Below, one piece after another: positions 22,991-34,956 of a DNA stretch of 64,000 nt (its first letter is position 1; every line of letters starts with the position of its first letter). The position numbers and the translations under genes were made by a program. The DNA is taken from NCBI GenBank assembly GCA_963678675.1, contig OY783195.1:19437342-19501341 (forward strand). Reading direction: 5' to 3'. This DNA comes from Xiphydria camelus (taxonomy: Eukaryota > Arthropoda > Insecta > Hymenoptera > Xiphydriidae). Below the pieces are notes generated by a model. That model was not told the DNA's origin. It saw only the letters and a program-made list of their open reading frames with translations, and did not search any database.

Positions 22991-23261
22991 ATGAGATAAA
23001 AGTGAGGTACATGTACACTTCACGTTTGACAGGTCGGTATATAAATTCGAACTTGTGGAATAGTATAATACGAAAGAGGGACTATATCGATAAAGAAAAA
23101 ATAAGGGATACAATAAAATTGGATTACAATAATGGAGTAACTACTTTAAACACTTGGGGAAACTCACCGAAGGAACCCGAATAATTATCTTAACACTTGT
23201 ACACTTGATTTCGAGGTTACATGCATGATTTTACAGCTACCGGGAAATCAGGGGGGCCTTT

Positions 23262-23430
23262 CTCGAGTCACTCGTATCTTTGCGTGCACGCAACTCAGCG
23301 AAGAGCCAATCAGGTTCAAGTATTCCGTTGCGGCGGGGGTCCTGATTGGTCTACTCGCTAAGAAACGTATATGCATCTTTGCGAGTATACCAATCAGGAC
23401 CCCCACCACAACGGAATACTTGATCTGCAA
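23262..23430. repeat. Hairpin next to the USP-like fragment
   Basis: AAGTATTCCGTTGCGGCGGG followed by GGTCCTGATTGGT (23316-23350) is complemented with two mismatches at 23390-23425. The same element with an extra arm is at about 55270-55440. Confidence 0.8.
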
Positions 23431-23845
23431 CAGTTAATAGATGATTTTTATTCGCATTGGCATGCTTATGATGATATTTGCAATGAATGTTCTACTCGGA
23501 TTGAAATGAGTCGTAAGGTCAGCATCGAAGCTGTAAATGATGTAGTAATAATTACATTAAATTTATTTATGACTAAGGGCGAAATTTCAGCGGTGCATGC
23601 AAAAGGATTTCTTAAAACTATTCCAACGTCTCGAGTTAATATATGTAACAACATATATACTGTCATAAGTGGTATCTTTACATGTGATGAAAAAATTCGT
23701 CATGGTCATTGGAAGAGTATACTTAGAGAGTTGAAGGTAAAACGTCTTCATGGATTTCTGTAGACGACCAAAATATAAGAAAAATCCAATGGCCTGTAAA
23801 TTCGAAAGCGGTATATGTTTTATTTCTCCAAAATACTAAGGCAAA
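23431..23845 (+). pseudogene. USP-like (ubiquitin-specific protease) C-terminal fragment
   Basis: The frame reads YDDICNECSTRIEMSRK, then VNDVVIITLNLF, then NICNNIYTVISGIFTCDEKI, RHGHWKSIL, and after a one-base shift WISVDDQNIRKIQWPVNSKA and YVLFLQN. This order matches the second half of the USP/UCH fold: a Cys-x2-Cys knuckle, the I-x-L-x-x-F strand, the catalytic-His region (HGHW for the usual GHY), W...DD, and the closing Y-x-L-F strand. The Cys-box half is absent, so no peptidase activity is expected. The copy at 54985-55240 has HGYW, replacing the catalytic His. The fragment is repeated with the adjacent palindrome, so it travels with a mobile element. Confidence 0.6.
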
Positions 23846-24042
23846 GTGAAAAATATAAGGGCTTCTCTAGTCTATAAATCCCTTTCAAAATATCACGAGA
23901 ATAAATCAAAAGTAAGTAAGTGGTTATAATTAATTGGCTCGTATCGGTATAAAATGTGAGACTTTAATTTTGTGGTAATAGAAAGCTATTCTTCTACATG
24001 TACGTATTCTCCTCATGAATAAATTCCAAAAAGTAATGAAAT

Positions 24043-24777
24043 CCCCCTACAAAAACAGATTCTCTGTAAAAAAGGCGGCATGTTCATTCAGTGCTAACAA
24101 AAATTGATACCTACGTAAAATACTCTCCAAAAAAGATTTGAAATCAATTAAGATCGCCATGTTCCAGATTTATATATAAAAAGTAAAAGGCATCATTTGA
24201 AAGGAAAATTATTGTAAATCAAGTTACTAAAAAATTCGACTAAAGAATTTATAAAAAAAACTAATAACAAAGAACTTGCCGCGTTTTTTTCCTTCAAAAT
24301 AAAAAATTCAGACAGAATTATACTCGATGTTTATGCACTTATGAGATTTTAAATAAATTCATACACTCTTATATGATACCACCAGTATACCGAATGTCGC
24401 ACGGGAAACCAATCAGGCGGGGGCCTTTTGAATTTCTCTGAATTTGACTTCGGCAGTGCAATTTATGAATTACTCTAGCACCGTCCAAGCACTACCAATT
24501 ATTCGGTATAGTGGACAAAAGATGAAAACTTAAACGCGGCAAGTTCTTTTTTATTACAATTTTTTTTATAAATTCTTTAGTCGAATTTTTTAGTAACTTG
24601 ATTTACAATAATTTTCCTTTCAAATGATGCCTTTTACTTTTTATATATAAATCTGGAACATGGCGATCTTAATTGATTTCAAATCTTTTTTGGAGAGTAT
24701 TTTACGTAGGTATCAATTTTTGTTAGCACTGAATGAACATGCCGCCTTTTTTTTACAGAGAATCTGTTTTTGTGGGG
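24043..24777. mobile_element. 735-bp palindrome, family D, copy 1
   Basis: Arms of about 260 bp, near perfect: CTGTAAAAAAGGCGGCATGT at 24070 and its complement at about 24740-24765; AACTTGCCGCGTTT at both inner ends. Outer ends are CCCCCTACAAAAACAGATTC and its complement. Copy 2 at 54074-54786 keeps the same junction with the USP-like fragment, so the two parts may be one element. Confidence 0.85.
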
Positions 24778-27356
24778 TACAATATACAGTTATACAGTCA
24801 ACTCTCGTTAAGAGGCCGGTGCAGGGGCTGTAGGAGAGGCGCATTCTGAGAAATGGTCTTCCCCCACTCCTTGCGTCACTCCCCTCAAACGATTTCTTAC
24901 TTTCGTTTCGCTCGATAAGAGTCCGCTACGAATTTTCGTATTTGGCGTTCGCGGCAAGCCTGGAATCGCAGAAGTGCCACCAAATGTGAATCACATTCAA
25001 TGTTCACGCATCAGGTGAGAAATTAGAGGTTAGAAAATTTACCGGTCAACGTTATTGCATCATTTTTGTCATTTTTGATTGCTGTGACAAAAAAGTTCTA
25101 ATACAAAAATATTACCGTCAATGCGGGCTACTTTGGCCCTGGGGTCCTTCTTTGACCCAAATTAAGAAATAAAATAAAACGTTCTAAAACTATCTTGAGG
25201 AAGCAGATTTTAACACGTTCCGTGCCGTTCCGTGCCTTAATGAATATGCAGAACGTAAGAGAATTAAATTTTTTAATTGAAAACATTGAATTATTTGAAA
25301 AAATTTAAAAAAGTTAATTTTTCGTCCGGTTTATTAGCGGGCGTTTCATTCAAAAACGTTTAGAGTGCTGTGGTAGAGGTGACGCCGGACTAATAACGAG
25401 CGGCCTTATAACGAGAGTAAAATAGAAACGTTTTTCGAGCGCAGTGGTGGGGGCGGCACTCCAGCGAAGCGGCCTTATAACGAGCGGCCTTTTAAGGCTA
25501 AATTTCCCCGACAAATAGTATGAAATTTTTTCAATAGATGGCTGCACTGTTAGGGCAAAATTTACTTGGTAATTTATTCGGAAACGGCTGCACATATGTT
25601 CATTCTGAAAACGGATTTATTAATTGTTCATGTATCGAATTTAATGAAATTGGTTTATAAAAAATTACAGTTTATTATAAACATACTTCTAAAAGAAAAA
25701 AACTGAAAAATTCACTTTTTCAAAAAAGCCACTTATAGAGACATATATCCGTTCAATGTGAATTCAAAACCGTGTCGGGAATTCTGCAGCAAGCAGTATC
25801 TCCATCGTAATTAGTAATTTTTAACAGAGTAGGGGGCTCCGCCCTCTGCTCGCTACGCTCGCCAACTCTCCCATGCCGCTTCGTGATGCTCCACCCCGTA
25901 GATCCTCGGGAGCGAGGCGGGAGTATACTAATACGAAGGCGTAGAAGAGACATTGATTATTTATTAACTTTTTATTTTCTAATACCGTGCACATTTAATT
26001 TCGCGTTAGATAACATGGAATTAATCCATTGTTTCTTAATAGGAGGGGATTATTTCCATGTTAGCTAACGTGGCACGGTGCTTGCAAATGAAAAATTAAT
26101 TAAACGTTCCTTCGTACACTTATGTACCTTTTACTTATACATATTTGTTCACTCAAAGCACTGTTCAATGAAATTGAATCAATTTTGTTGATCAACCAAA
26201 AGTAGAACCGTTTACTGAGGAGGCGCTGGAAAAAAGCTAATGCAAATAAAATAATGCATACTGCCTGGGCTCGTAGGTTGGCGAGGTATTCATGGTCGCA
26301 TTACTACGAAACCCTTGCAACGGAACAGTTACTTCGAAACGTCGACAGCAACCCTCTGTCTCACTGACACTCGCAACAACTGCAGCAGCACGCACACACA
26401 AACGTCAGGGCGACGAGAGTGAGACCGGTGCGACAATATATGAAGGGTACAGGGGTAAAAGAGGGAAGCCGTTGCTACGTGCTCTTCATCCGTACACCGT
26501 ATTCTTCTATCTTCAATTGGTTTATAAGAAATTACAGTTTATTATAAACATTCTTCTAAAAGAAAAAAACTGAAAAGGTCACTTTTTCAAAAATAGTCAC
26601 TTATACAGACATATACCCGTTCAATGCGAAATCAAAACCGTGTCGGAAATTCTGCAACAATCAGTATCTCTATCCTAATCAGTAATTTTTGCTACGCTAC
26701 GCTCGCCGACCCCCCCGCACCGCTTCATGGCGCTCCCCCCCGTAGATCCTCGGGAGCGAGGCGGGAGTATACACTAATATAAGGGACATCTCAGACTGCG
26801 TGTTAGGGGTGGACCCCAATAGTTTCTTCGACGCATAAACAAACACCGCCGCACAGTGTTTCCATGCCCTCCTGCGAGGCTCCTGAAATTTGAGCACGCG
26901 CGGTCGAGGGGCTCGTTTCATTTCTCCTGAACTTGCCTCACTCGCGCTACGCTCTGTCTCATGCTTCGCGGTCTTTCCAATGCCGACACGAGATACGTCG
27001 AGGCAGGCCGACCGCGAGAGTGTGAAATACTTGGCCCAAGAGCCCGCGACGGCCAGACCTTCGTTATTTTATAAAGGCTGTAAGTTTCTCTGTGTATGTC
27101 CCAATAGAGCTAAGAAAGATCCCCGACATAAGTATATGCAAGCGGGTGCAAATGAATAATGAGCGATTCGATCTATTGCTGCGCATCTTTCATTTACTCA
27201 GTTATGATATGTTGAACAGTGTTTTTTTGGATTTATCGGAAAATTTCATTATATACAATTAAATATGACTAAAAAATAAATTTTCAACAAATTATTCAGT
27301 ACAATGTTCATATCAAGAAATCAATGAAACAAAAATTGAATAAATTAATCAATATT

Positions 27357-27768
27357 GTTTTGATATGATTTCAAATATGTATTACTGGATTCAAAGAAAT
27401 ATGTAATGATTTTCTTCATTATCTTCGTCACTGGTACTCCAGTCCGTGGCTTGATCGTTGTCAATATGGCCAATACCATTTTAAATGGTTTGAAGGGGAT
27501 CAGCTACTAAATTATGTCAGTGATTCTCTACAAACTCTATCACCTATGTAATTATTATGTCAAATTATTATACTTACATAAATTTGTGACTATTCATAAT
27601 TATATTACATTAATACAGAAACTGGCGGAGAAGGCAATATTGACAACGATCAAGCCACGGACTGGAGTACCTAGCAGTGACGAAGATAATGAAGATATCG
27701 ACAACGATGGGAATTATGAAAATCATATTTCTTTGAATCCAGTAGTACATATTTGAAATCATATTAAT
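27357..27768. repeat. ~410-bp imperfect palindrome
   Basis: GACAACGATCAAGCCACGGA at about 27640 is complemented at 27445-27468, and CTTTGAATCCAGTA is complemented at 27380-27395. The right arm is open as DWS-like sequence and ...SSDEDNEDIDNDGNYENHIS, an acidic tail typical of transposon proteins. It is probably a duplicated 3' coding end in inverted orientation. Confidence 0.6.
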
Positions 27769-29350
27769 ATATTAAACTGTTGTTTTGATTTATTGACATG
27801 AAAATTTTACTGAATAATTTTTTGACAATTAGAACCGTTTTCCTAGGAGGCGCTGGAAAGAAGCTAATATGCGAGTGACTCGAGAAAGGCCCCCCTATCT
27901 CACTGACACTCGCAGACAACTGCAGCAGCGCTCGCACACAAACGTCAGAGCGACGAGAGTGAAAACGGTGCGACACTATAGAAAGGGTACAGGGGTAAAA
28001 TGGGGAAAATGTCACAATTTAGCCAATTCGTCATTTCTACACCATCTAGTTGAAAATTTCGCATTCTTTCAGCTGGCAAAGGATTACAAGCAATAAAGGT
28101 ACAGTCAAGAGATACAGACGTTTAAAATTTTAGCATAACATGCAAATAGAGGGGATGTCCGCGCGCAAATTTGCTGTCCTGTAAATTTGTTTTTTTTTGA
28201 CATTCCCTCTTTTACCCCTGTACCCTTCATATTCAATTTAGCATATCTTGCAAACCAGGCAAGATATATTGAATTGCCATCTATCTTCTTTTTTCAGAAA
28301 CAATCCAAAATAAATGATGGTATAATTAAAAAAATTTTTCATTGCGAATTTCTATGTAAATTCAAGCATTGAAAACTTTAAAAATCAATCATGTGTAAAC
28401 AACAATGAAAAACTAAATTTGGTTTCGCTAGGAAAAATGATGAGATCTTTCTAAACGGGTTACAAAAAAAAGATTGTAAAAATCTTCATTTTTGGATTTG
28501 TTGTGAATATTTGAACATTCAAACTCATCTGGAGGTCCTAGCTTCTTAGGGGTTGAAGATAGGCTAAAAAGTGTATAACCTTTTTTGTAGATAATTTTAT
28601 TATATGCAACTTTTGTCGTAACTGTTTTTCAATGGATCACGTATTTTTCAAAATATTAGCGAAGAACCGATTTTTCAACAATAAATACATTTTGTACACC
28701 CTTCGCCGGGGGGTGATACTTCTTTTAATATATTCCCTCTATTAATAACATCAAAATATAACTTTTGCCAAGTTTTCACCATTATGTCTCAATTTTCGAT
28801 TTGAACAGAAATTTGACTGGACTATTAGTAAAGCGAGACTACACCGTTTTATTTCTCCTGAACCTGCCCCACTCTGTAGCCACGCTCTGTCTCATGCTTC
28901 GCGCTCTTTTTCAAGCCGGCACCTACTACATACACTCTTGCGGAGACACGTCCAGGAACGCCGACCGCGAGAGCGTGGAAAGCAAGCTCGCCCCGCCCCG
29001 CTTCGCTCGCCACGCCAGCGCTCGGTTGAATACAGAAATTACTGATTACGATCACGTTTTTGGGTAGAATCAAAATTCGAATCCGCAGCAATTATCAGTT
29101 AGACTTCTTGTTTGTCTCTATAACCCTATTTTTTTTACAAAAGTACAGTTTTGGCGTTTTTTAAGCATTTTTTTGTAAAATTTTTCAACTTAAAATTTTA
29201 ATAACCAATTTCATTAAATTCTACATTGAAAACAGTCAAGAATCCGTTTACAGATTAAAAAATGAACCGTTCGTTTGGGAGAAAATTGTCAAGTAAAATT
29301 CGCTCATTTTGGTGCTGCCACGTGGTGGCAAAATTTTGAACCAAACACGG

Positions 29351-29568
29351 TACACCCGGGCTCACGGAATCTGTCGCTGGTGACTTTTTTTAAATGTTAT
29401 TTTTAAACGTACTAACCAATGATTAATCAATCCTCGTGCTTTCATTAACGAGAGTAGACGTCACCGTAGCTAATGAGGGCATGAGAATTAATTGTTCACT
29501 GGTTAGTACGTTTAAAAATAAGGTTTAAAAAAAGTCACCAGCGACAGATTCCGTGAGCACGGGTGTAC
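29351..29568. mobile_element. Foldback MITE family C, copy 2
   Basis: TACACCCGGGCTCACGGAAT and its complement at the two ends, with CTGTCGCTGGTGACTTTTTT inside. Homologous to 19205-19400 but with longer preserved ends. Confidence 0.85.
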
Positions 29569-29779
29569 ATTTAGCCTTAACAAGAGTTGACTGTATTTAT
29601 TTTACCTTTTGATGAGAAAAACAGCCGTTCGGTAACACACACTTACTGCACATGCGTACTAATCATCTGTGTCACCAACTGAGTTAATGTTGCCACACAG
29701 CCAAAGAAATTATTTGACAGAGCCGTCTCACCCGCTGCGCCATCTCTCCCGACTTTACCCTACCTATACGCGTACATCT

Positions 29780-31465
29780 GCGTGACGTATGAAATGAAGT
29801 CGTAACTGGGCCAATTTCGACGTAAACCTGCACAGGGAGGACTCGACGCTCCCGTGTCGGAACTCACGCGAAAATCTGAAAGCTACGTCGACCGTTCGTC
29901 ACTTCGTAAGCATGTACATACATACTTGTGTATCGCTTCCCCTTAGAAACCCATGCGGGTAAGAAACGGCCAAGGGATCGGCTGAAACGTACCGGGGCGT
30001 AGAATCGACAAACGTAACGCCCTAATAAGCACTATTTATCAATAGAGAGGTGTGGCGAGAATTCGTCTCGTGTGCACGCGAGAGTCCCTCAACACGCATC
30101 CCCTACTTTCAGGGGTTATAATGAGGTGTCATCGATAAACTGCTGACACGTGGAAGGATAGCGGCGATCCGACACTCGATGCGTGTCGACTTCGGTGTTA
30201 CGAATTATCGCATGAGCTTGCGTGCTGTTCTAGTTAATCCTATAGGAATAAGCGTAGGTAACGATGGCATATTAATTATCTTGCTCTTGCGGGTATATTA
30301 CAACTAACAGCATGCGTTATGGTTACGCTTTTGTCCGTATTCTGACGTCAACGCGATCCACGCGAAAGTGGCAATCGCAATTATTCCAAATTCCGAGGAC
30401 GAGGTCATACTCATCGATGTATTTATATCGAATATAATCTGCAATGACAGCAGAGTTAGCAACGCAAGTTTTTAATCGAAAAGTTGAAGAATTCGTAATA
30501 AGAGCAACCCTTGTTAAAATATTAAGCAAGCAACGTGAGTTGATAATTGAAAAGTTGAGACATTTTTAATAGGAGCATCTCCCTTGTCAAAATGCAAAGT
30601 AAGCGACGCGAGTTGGTAATTGAAAAGTTGAGGGACTCGTAAATAGGAGCAACCTTTGCTAAACTGATCAACTTTTCGATGTAAGATACGCAACTCGGTA
30701 CCTATATACTACGTTGTAACTGAATATTGTAAAATTAATAAAACTTTTATATAATAGAATTAAGGTTCTGGTTACGCACCTATCGGCAAAATAACAATGG
30801 TTGGTGTCCTCTGATATTTTCAAGCAAGAACTGCGGCTATAGATCGCAAATGCTTTACGATTGTTTCAGGGATTATACGATCAACAAGCAACGAGCAACA
30901 AGCAGCGACGAAGCTAATCTTGCGTCAAATCCTGCTGTGAACGTAGGAGAGGATGAGTATCTGCTGTATCGAGTAACTTCCCCGCAGTGGTAAGCGCCAC
31001 ATCGCTGCAGATTCGGATACTATAGTATTTGGATAATTTGAATAGCGTAAATAAACTCCGCAAAAGAATTAAGGGGTCACTTTTATTCCATGAAAAGACC
31101 GTTTTCAACTAGCTATAACTTTGTTTAAAATTATACAATTTCGTTTTGACAGAGAAGTGTTTTGAAGGTTAAAGTTTCAGCTTTCAGAATCTTTCCAGAT
31201 TTCCAAAATCTTAATTATAGCTTCTAAAAGTATTTCATTGAAAAGCGATAGCCGACAAGTGAAGCAACTTAAATTCAAATTTGACAAAGCACGGGGTACA
31301 AAGAAAATTATAGCTAAGTTTTATTTATTCCGTTGTAAAATTCAGTTTTTCTGCTTTAAATTGCTTCGTTGCAAAACATTCTACGATTTTTTTTAAACTA
31401 AGTTATTCAGTGCCAAAGCAAAAACAGTATCCGCAATTTTGAACATCCATCATCGTGTAACTAAT
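29780..31465. other. Stretch without a supported gene; short 70-bp tandem repeat
   Basis: Mostly single-copy within the window. 30449-30660 contains three diverged ~70-bp units with AATTGAAAAGTTGAG and AGGAGCAACC. Frames of 64-68 codons (30323-30529, 30914-31108, minus) have no recognisable features. Confidence 0.4.
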
Positions 31466-31467
31466 TA

Positions 31468-33391
31468 CACCGGTCAACAGGAATTTTGAATCTGGGTTCT
31501 GCATAGCTGATGTTTGTTTCTTGCACATAAGTAAATACAGAAAAAATAGTTTCATCCGAAAAAGTTTGCTTTTGTAGCAATCACAATGAAATTATACACA
31601 TTTAAAAAAATGATCCTATTTTCACATGTTCATTGCATGTAAAAATAAAACAAACTTTTATTTTTTGGATTGGAATCACATTTATTTACAAAAAAGAAAA
31701 GATATAAAAGCTAGTAGTGTGCAAACTAGTAGTGCAACAGAATACATAGGAAAGTTTAGAAATGAATATTTATCGTATTACTTCTGTGATTGAATGAACT
31801 TTCTCGTATTATACCCCAAATATAATCTTCCATCATATTCTCATTATGTTGCCCTTGATAACGGCGTTCAAAGTTCATCACATCCTGATGAAAACGCGTT
31901 CACCTTGTTCTTCCGAATAGGCACCCATGCTATCGTTAAACTGATTCAAGTGAGCATGTAGCATATGGGGCATTCTGTGTCAAGACAGCCACTTTTTTTC
32001 ATGAATGTCTAAAAAAAACTGATTTTCATTTACATAGTCATACTTGATGAAAAACATTACCTGAATTTGTTTAGGTTTTTTTCACGCGCCGTTAGTGGTA
32101 TACATCGATTAAAAAAAATTTTAACTTAAAAGTTTCAAGTGTACTATTAATGGCATAAACAACTTTGTATACATGGACATTTTTGTTTTTTTCTCAATTT
32201 TCCAAAAAAAAAAATATATATCAAAACTTTTAAGTGATATTAAAAGGCATTTTCTTACAAAAAAGTGAAAAAAACACCAGAAAATATTTATTTCGCCAAT
32301 GCGACAGTCTCGAATTTTCTTAAAAAAAATTCAGTACATTTGAAATCAATAAAAACTGCGTAGAAAACAATTTGGTAGTGGGGGCAATTTCTTCATGAAG
32401 AAAAAAAAATCTGTTTTTTTTTTCTCTTAAAATTTTTTTTTTAATTAGAAAATGTTCTTTATCCTTCTATGCATCTATGCATAGAACATTTTCTGATTTA
32501 AACAAACATTTTTAACAGGCAAAAACACAAAAAGATTTTTTTCTTCATGAAGAAATAGCCCTCCCACTGCCAAATTTTTTTCTAGTTTTTATTGATTTGA
32601 AATATACTGAATTTTTTTAAGAAAAATCGAGACTGTCGCATTGGCGAAATAAATATTTTCTGGTGTTTTTTTCACTTTTTTGTAAGAAAATGCCTTTTAA
32701 TGTCACTTAAAAATTTTGACATTTTTTTTTGAAAAATTGAGAAAAAACAAAAATTGTCATGCATGCAAAGTTGTTTATGCCATTAATAGTACCTACACTT
32801 GAAACTTTAAAATTAAAATTTATTTTTCAAATCGATGTATACATTAACGGCGCGTGAAAAAAATCGAAAAAAATTCAGGTAATGTTTTTTCATCAAGTAT
32901 GACTATGTAAATAAAAATCAGATTTTTTGAGACCCTCGTGAAAAAAGTGGCTGTCTTGACACAGAATGCCCCATATGTACTTTAAGGGACATTCTGCAAC
33001 CCATGCGTTGAAAGTTACGAAGCATATTTAAGATGAGTCTTTTGTAATTATCTGCTCTGTTGTTTCCAAGAAAACCATGGACCACAGCTTTAAAGCTGTT
33101 CCAAGAATTTCTTTCACAAGCGTTGAGTAGCCGTGGAAATTCCTAATTTTTGATAGAAAACGGCGGAAACTTATTTGTACTCCTAATGTGTAAAATACGT
33201 TATATCGCTACAAGTATACATGCCCTGACATGCACACTGACCACATAAGTGAAATGACACTTGCTGTCTTCTCGCTCATCAAACTTTTTCAAAAATAAAT
33301 GAATGATTTTTATTATTTTTCGATATAGAGAAACAGAAGATTGTTATAGAAATCAAAACGCAGTAAAAAACTTTTTTGTTGTTGACCGCTG
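31468..33391 (-). mobile_element. Transposon family B, copy 2 (TTA duplication)
   Basis: Left end CACCGGTCAACAGG, right end complement CAGCGGTCAACAAC, with TTA at 31465-31467 and 33392-33394. The interior follows copy 1 (11683-13008) except for a ~1-kb insertion at 31961-32974 and the absence of copy 1's hairpin insert. The coding remnant on the minus strand reads FHQDVMNFERRYQGQ and EDYIWGIIRESSFN at about 31795-31905, with one extra base just before it. Confidence 0.8.
31961..32974. mobile_element. 1,014-bp foldback element inserted in family B copy 2
   Basis: GGGGCATTCTGTGTCAAGAC at the left is complemented at the right, and complementarity continues through arms of nearly 500 bp to about 32400 and 32560. 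ATGTA at 31956-31960 is repeated at 32975-32979 and occurs once in copy 1 (near 12163), so this is a 5-bp (or 4-bp TGTA) target duplication. Many A/T runs; no coding frame. Confidence 0.9.
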
Positions 33392-33394
33392 TTA

Positions 33395-34560
33395 TCGTAC
33401 AAATTTTAGTCACCGGTCAATCGGAAGCTTGGAATCTGTCGTTTATAATGGGCTTATTGTTTTTTTTAATTGACGTTAGCTTTGAAAGCTCAACGTCCAC
33501 ATCAAGATTCCCATTTAAAATTTGGTTACGTTCGTTACGCAATGTCCATTGCTTTCTCGCGACTAGCTGGGATAAAACAGATTTCAACTGTGTTTGTGCA
33601 GAGTTAAAGCAAGCATAGGCGTATGGTTTCAGTTCGAGAAAAGCGTCGCGTTTGGCAAGCAAGCGTTAACGGCATAGTGCATATACACGCCAAGCTCGGT
33701 ACTTTCCTTGATTGTGGGTGGGCTTGCACGCGCCAGGAGCGTGACACTCCTAAAGCTAAAACCGATAGTCACTCTCCCCTGTTTTACTCATGATACCGCG
33801 CAATGCGTACTACGTATGGATGTTGTACGACCGTGGCGCAGTTCTGAAAAAAATCAGTGTAAGAGTCCAAACAACATGGGAAAAAAGAAACCAGCAATCT
33901 TTAGTGTTTCATTCAGTGGCGCTGAGATTCGAGTTTATTTTCAAGAATTTCTACAGAGGACACAATTCTATTTACTGTTTACGACTGTACAGATACTAGT
34001 TTAACCAGATATAATATCTGTTTGCATAGGAATTTCTATTGGTTCCCCAGGTAAAATACCTAATTACTGTGTAATGTTGTAAAGTTCCCTGGTCAAACTG
34101 TAATTCGTACAGTTCTTTTTTCTCCGTGAATAATTTTCTACGCGCATTCATGGAATAAGAACTGAATAGACAAGATTTCAGATAAACATTACATCAATGA
34201 GATATGTAGGTTTCCGATTAAACAGTTCCTACAATTTATTATTAGACAGAATTTTAAATAGTGAGACCTCAGTTGGATGAAATCCCGATTAGACAGATCA
34301 CGTTCGATACACTGAAAGAAATTTCTAGGCTACACAGCTGTACACACGTACAGCTAATATAACTTTGCTTTAAGGCTAAATGACGAAATAACTTTACGGT
34401 ATACGAAATACATCGATACCAGTATGACTCTTATAACAATTCGTATAGCTGTATTTATTATACCAAAATGTCTAAATTAAACACACTTTGTTATACCCAC
34501 CTTTATTATACCTAAAATGTCAAATAAAACATACTGTACGACTATACAGTACAATATTTT
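33395..34560. other. Stretch without a supported gene
   Basis: Frames of 69-98 codons overlap on both strands between 33376 and 34004 without recognisable domains. From 34030 to 34560 the DNA is AT-rich and featureless to me. Confidence 0.35.
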
Positions 34561-34565
34561 AATTT

Positions 34566-34948
34566 ATTATTGAACTGTAATACAGTCGATACTCAAAAGT
34601 GGGCGCCGAAAAGGCGGTGAGGGGAATAAAATTTCAGGAAATATTGTACCCCCATTATATATAGGTATGCGCGCGAGTACGTTGTTGCGTATACCTCTGA
34701 GATATCCGTGTTTACATCTGTTCCCTCGATTGTGGACGCGGACGCGGCGAGCAGAAGCGAGCAGAATACATGCATACCTACATACATAATTCGTCGTGAA
34801 ACTCGAAGAATTTTATTGACTGCTGGATGCCCACAATCGAGACACAGAGAATAAATCCTTACCTTTTGTTTAGAGTCGGGGAAAGCCTTTTCTGTAATGC
34901 AGGGGAAGGCGCCCACTATCGAGTGTCGACTGTATTACAATTCAATAA
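34566..34948. mobile_element. ~380-bp TIR MITE (pogo-like end)
   Basis: TGTAATACAGTCGATACTCA at the left and its diverged complement at the right, continuing into GTGGGCGCC on both sides. The interior is not palindromic. It contains a 107-codon minus-strand frame with no recognisable content. CAGTCGACACTCG-type ends resemble pogo-family MITEs. Confidence 0.75.
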
Positions 34949-34956
34949 TCAGCGGT

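Larger units (their letters stand above)
24797..29597. mobile_element. Composite region bounded by pogo-like termini
   Basis: TACAGTCAACTCTCGTTAAG at the left is complemented by CTTAACAAGAGTTGACTGTA at the right, with TA-rich flanks. CAGTC-starting ends with CGTTATAACG-type subterminal motifs (GCGGCCTTATAACGAG at 25405 and 25490) suit pogo/Tigger elements. Inside are direct repeats: 25640-25940 against 26515-26770; 26890-27030 against 28850-28980; 26205-26460 against 27840-28000. A 27357-27768 palindrome is also present. No transposase was seen. Whether this is one element or neighbouring insertions with shared ends is unresolved. Confidence 0.5.

Noticed and set aside
23306..23425. Possible CRISPR-like spacing of repeats
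   Set aside because: Repeats are inverted rather than direct, there is no regular spacer series, and the context is eukaryotic.
33376..33662. 80- and 81-codon frames on opposite strands
   Set aside because: Complementary shadows of each other starting inside the end of the family B transposon; no domain.
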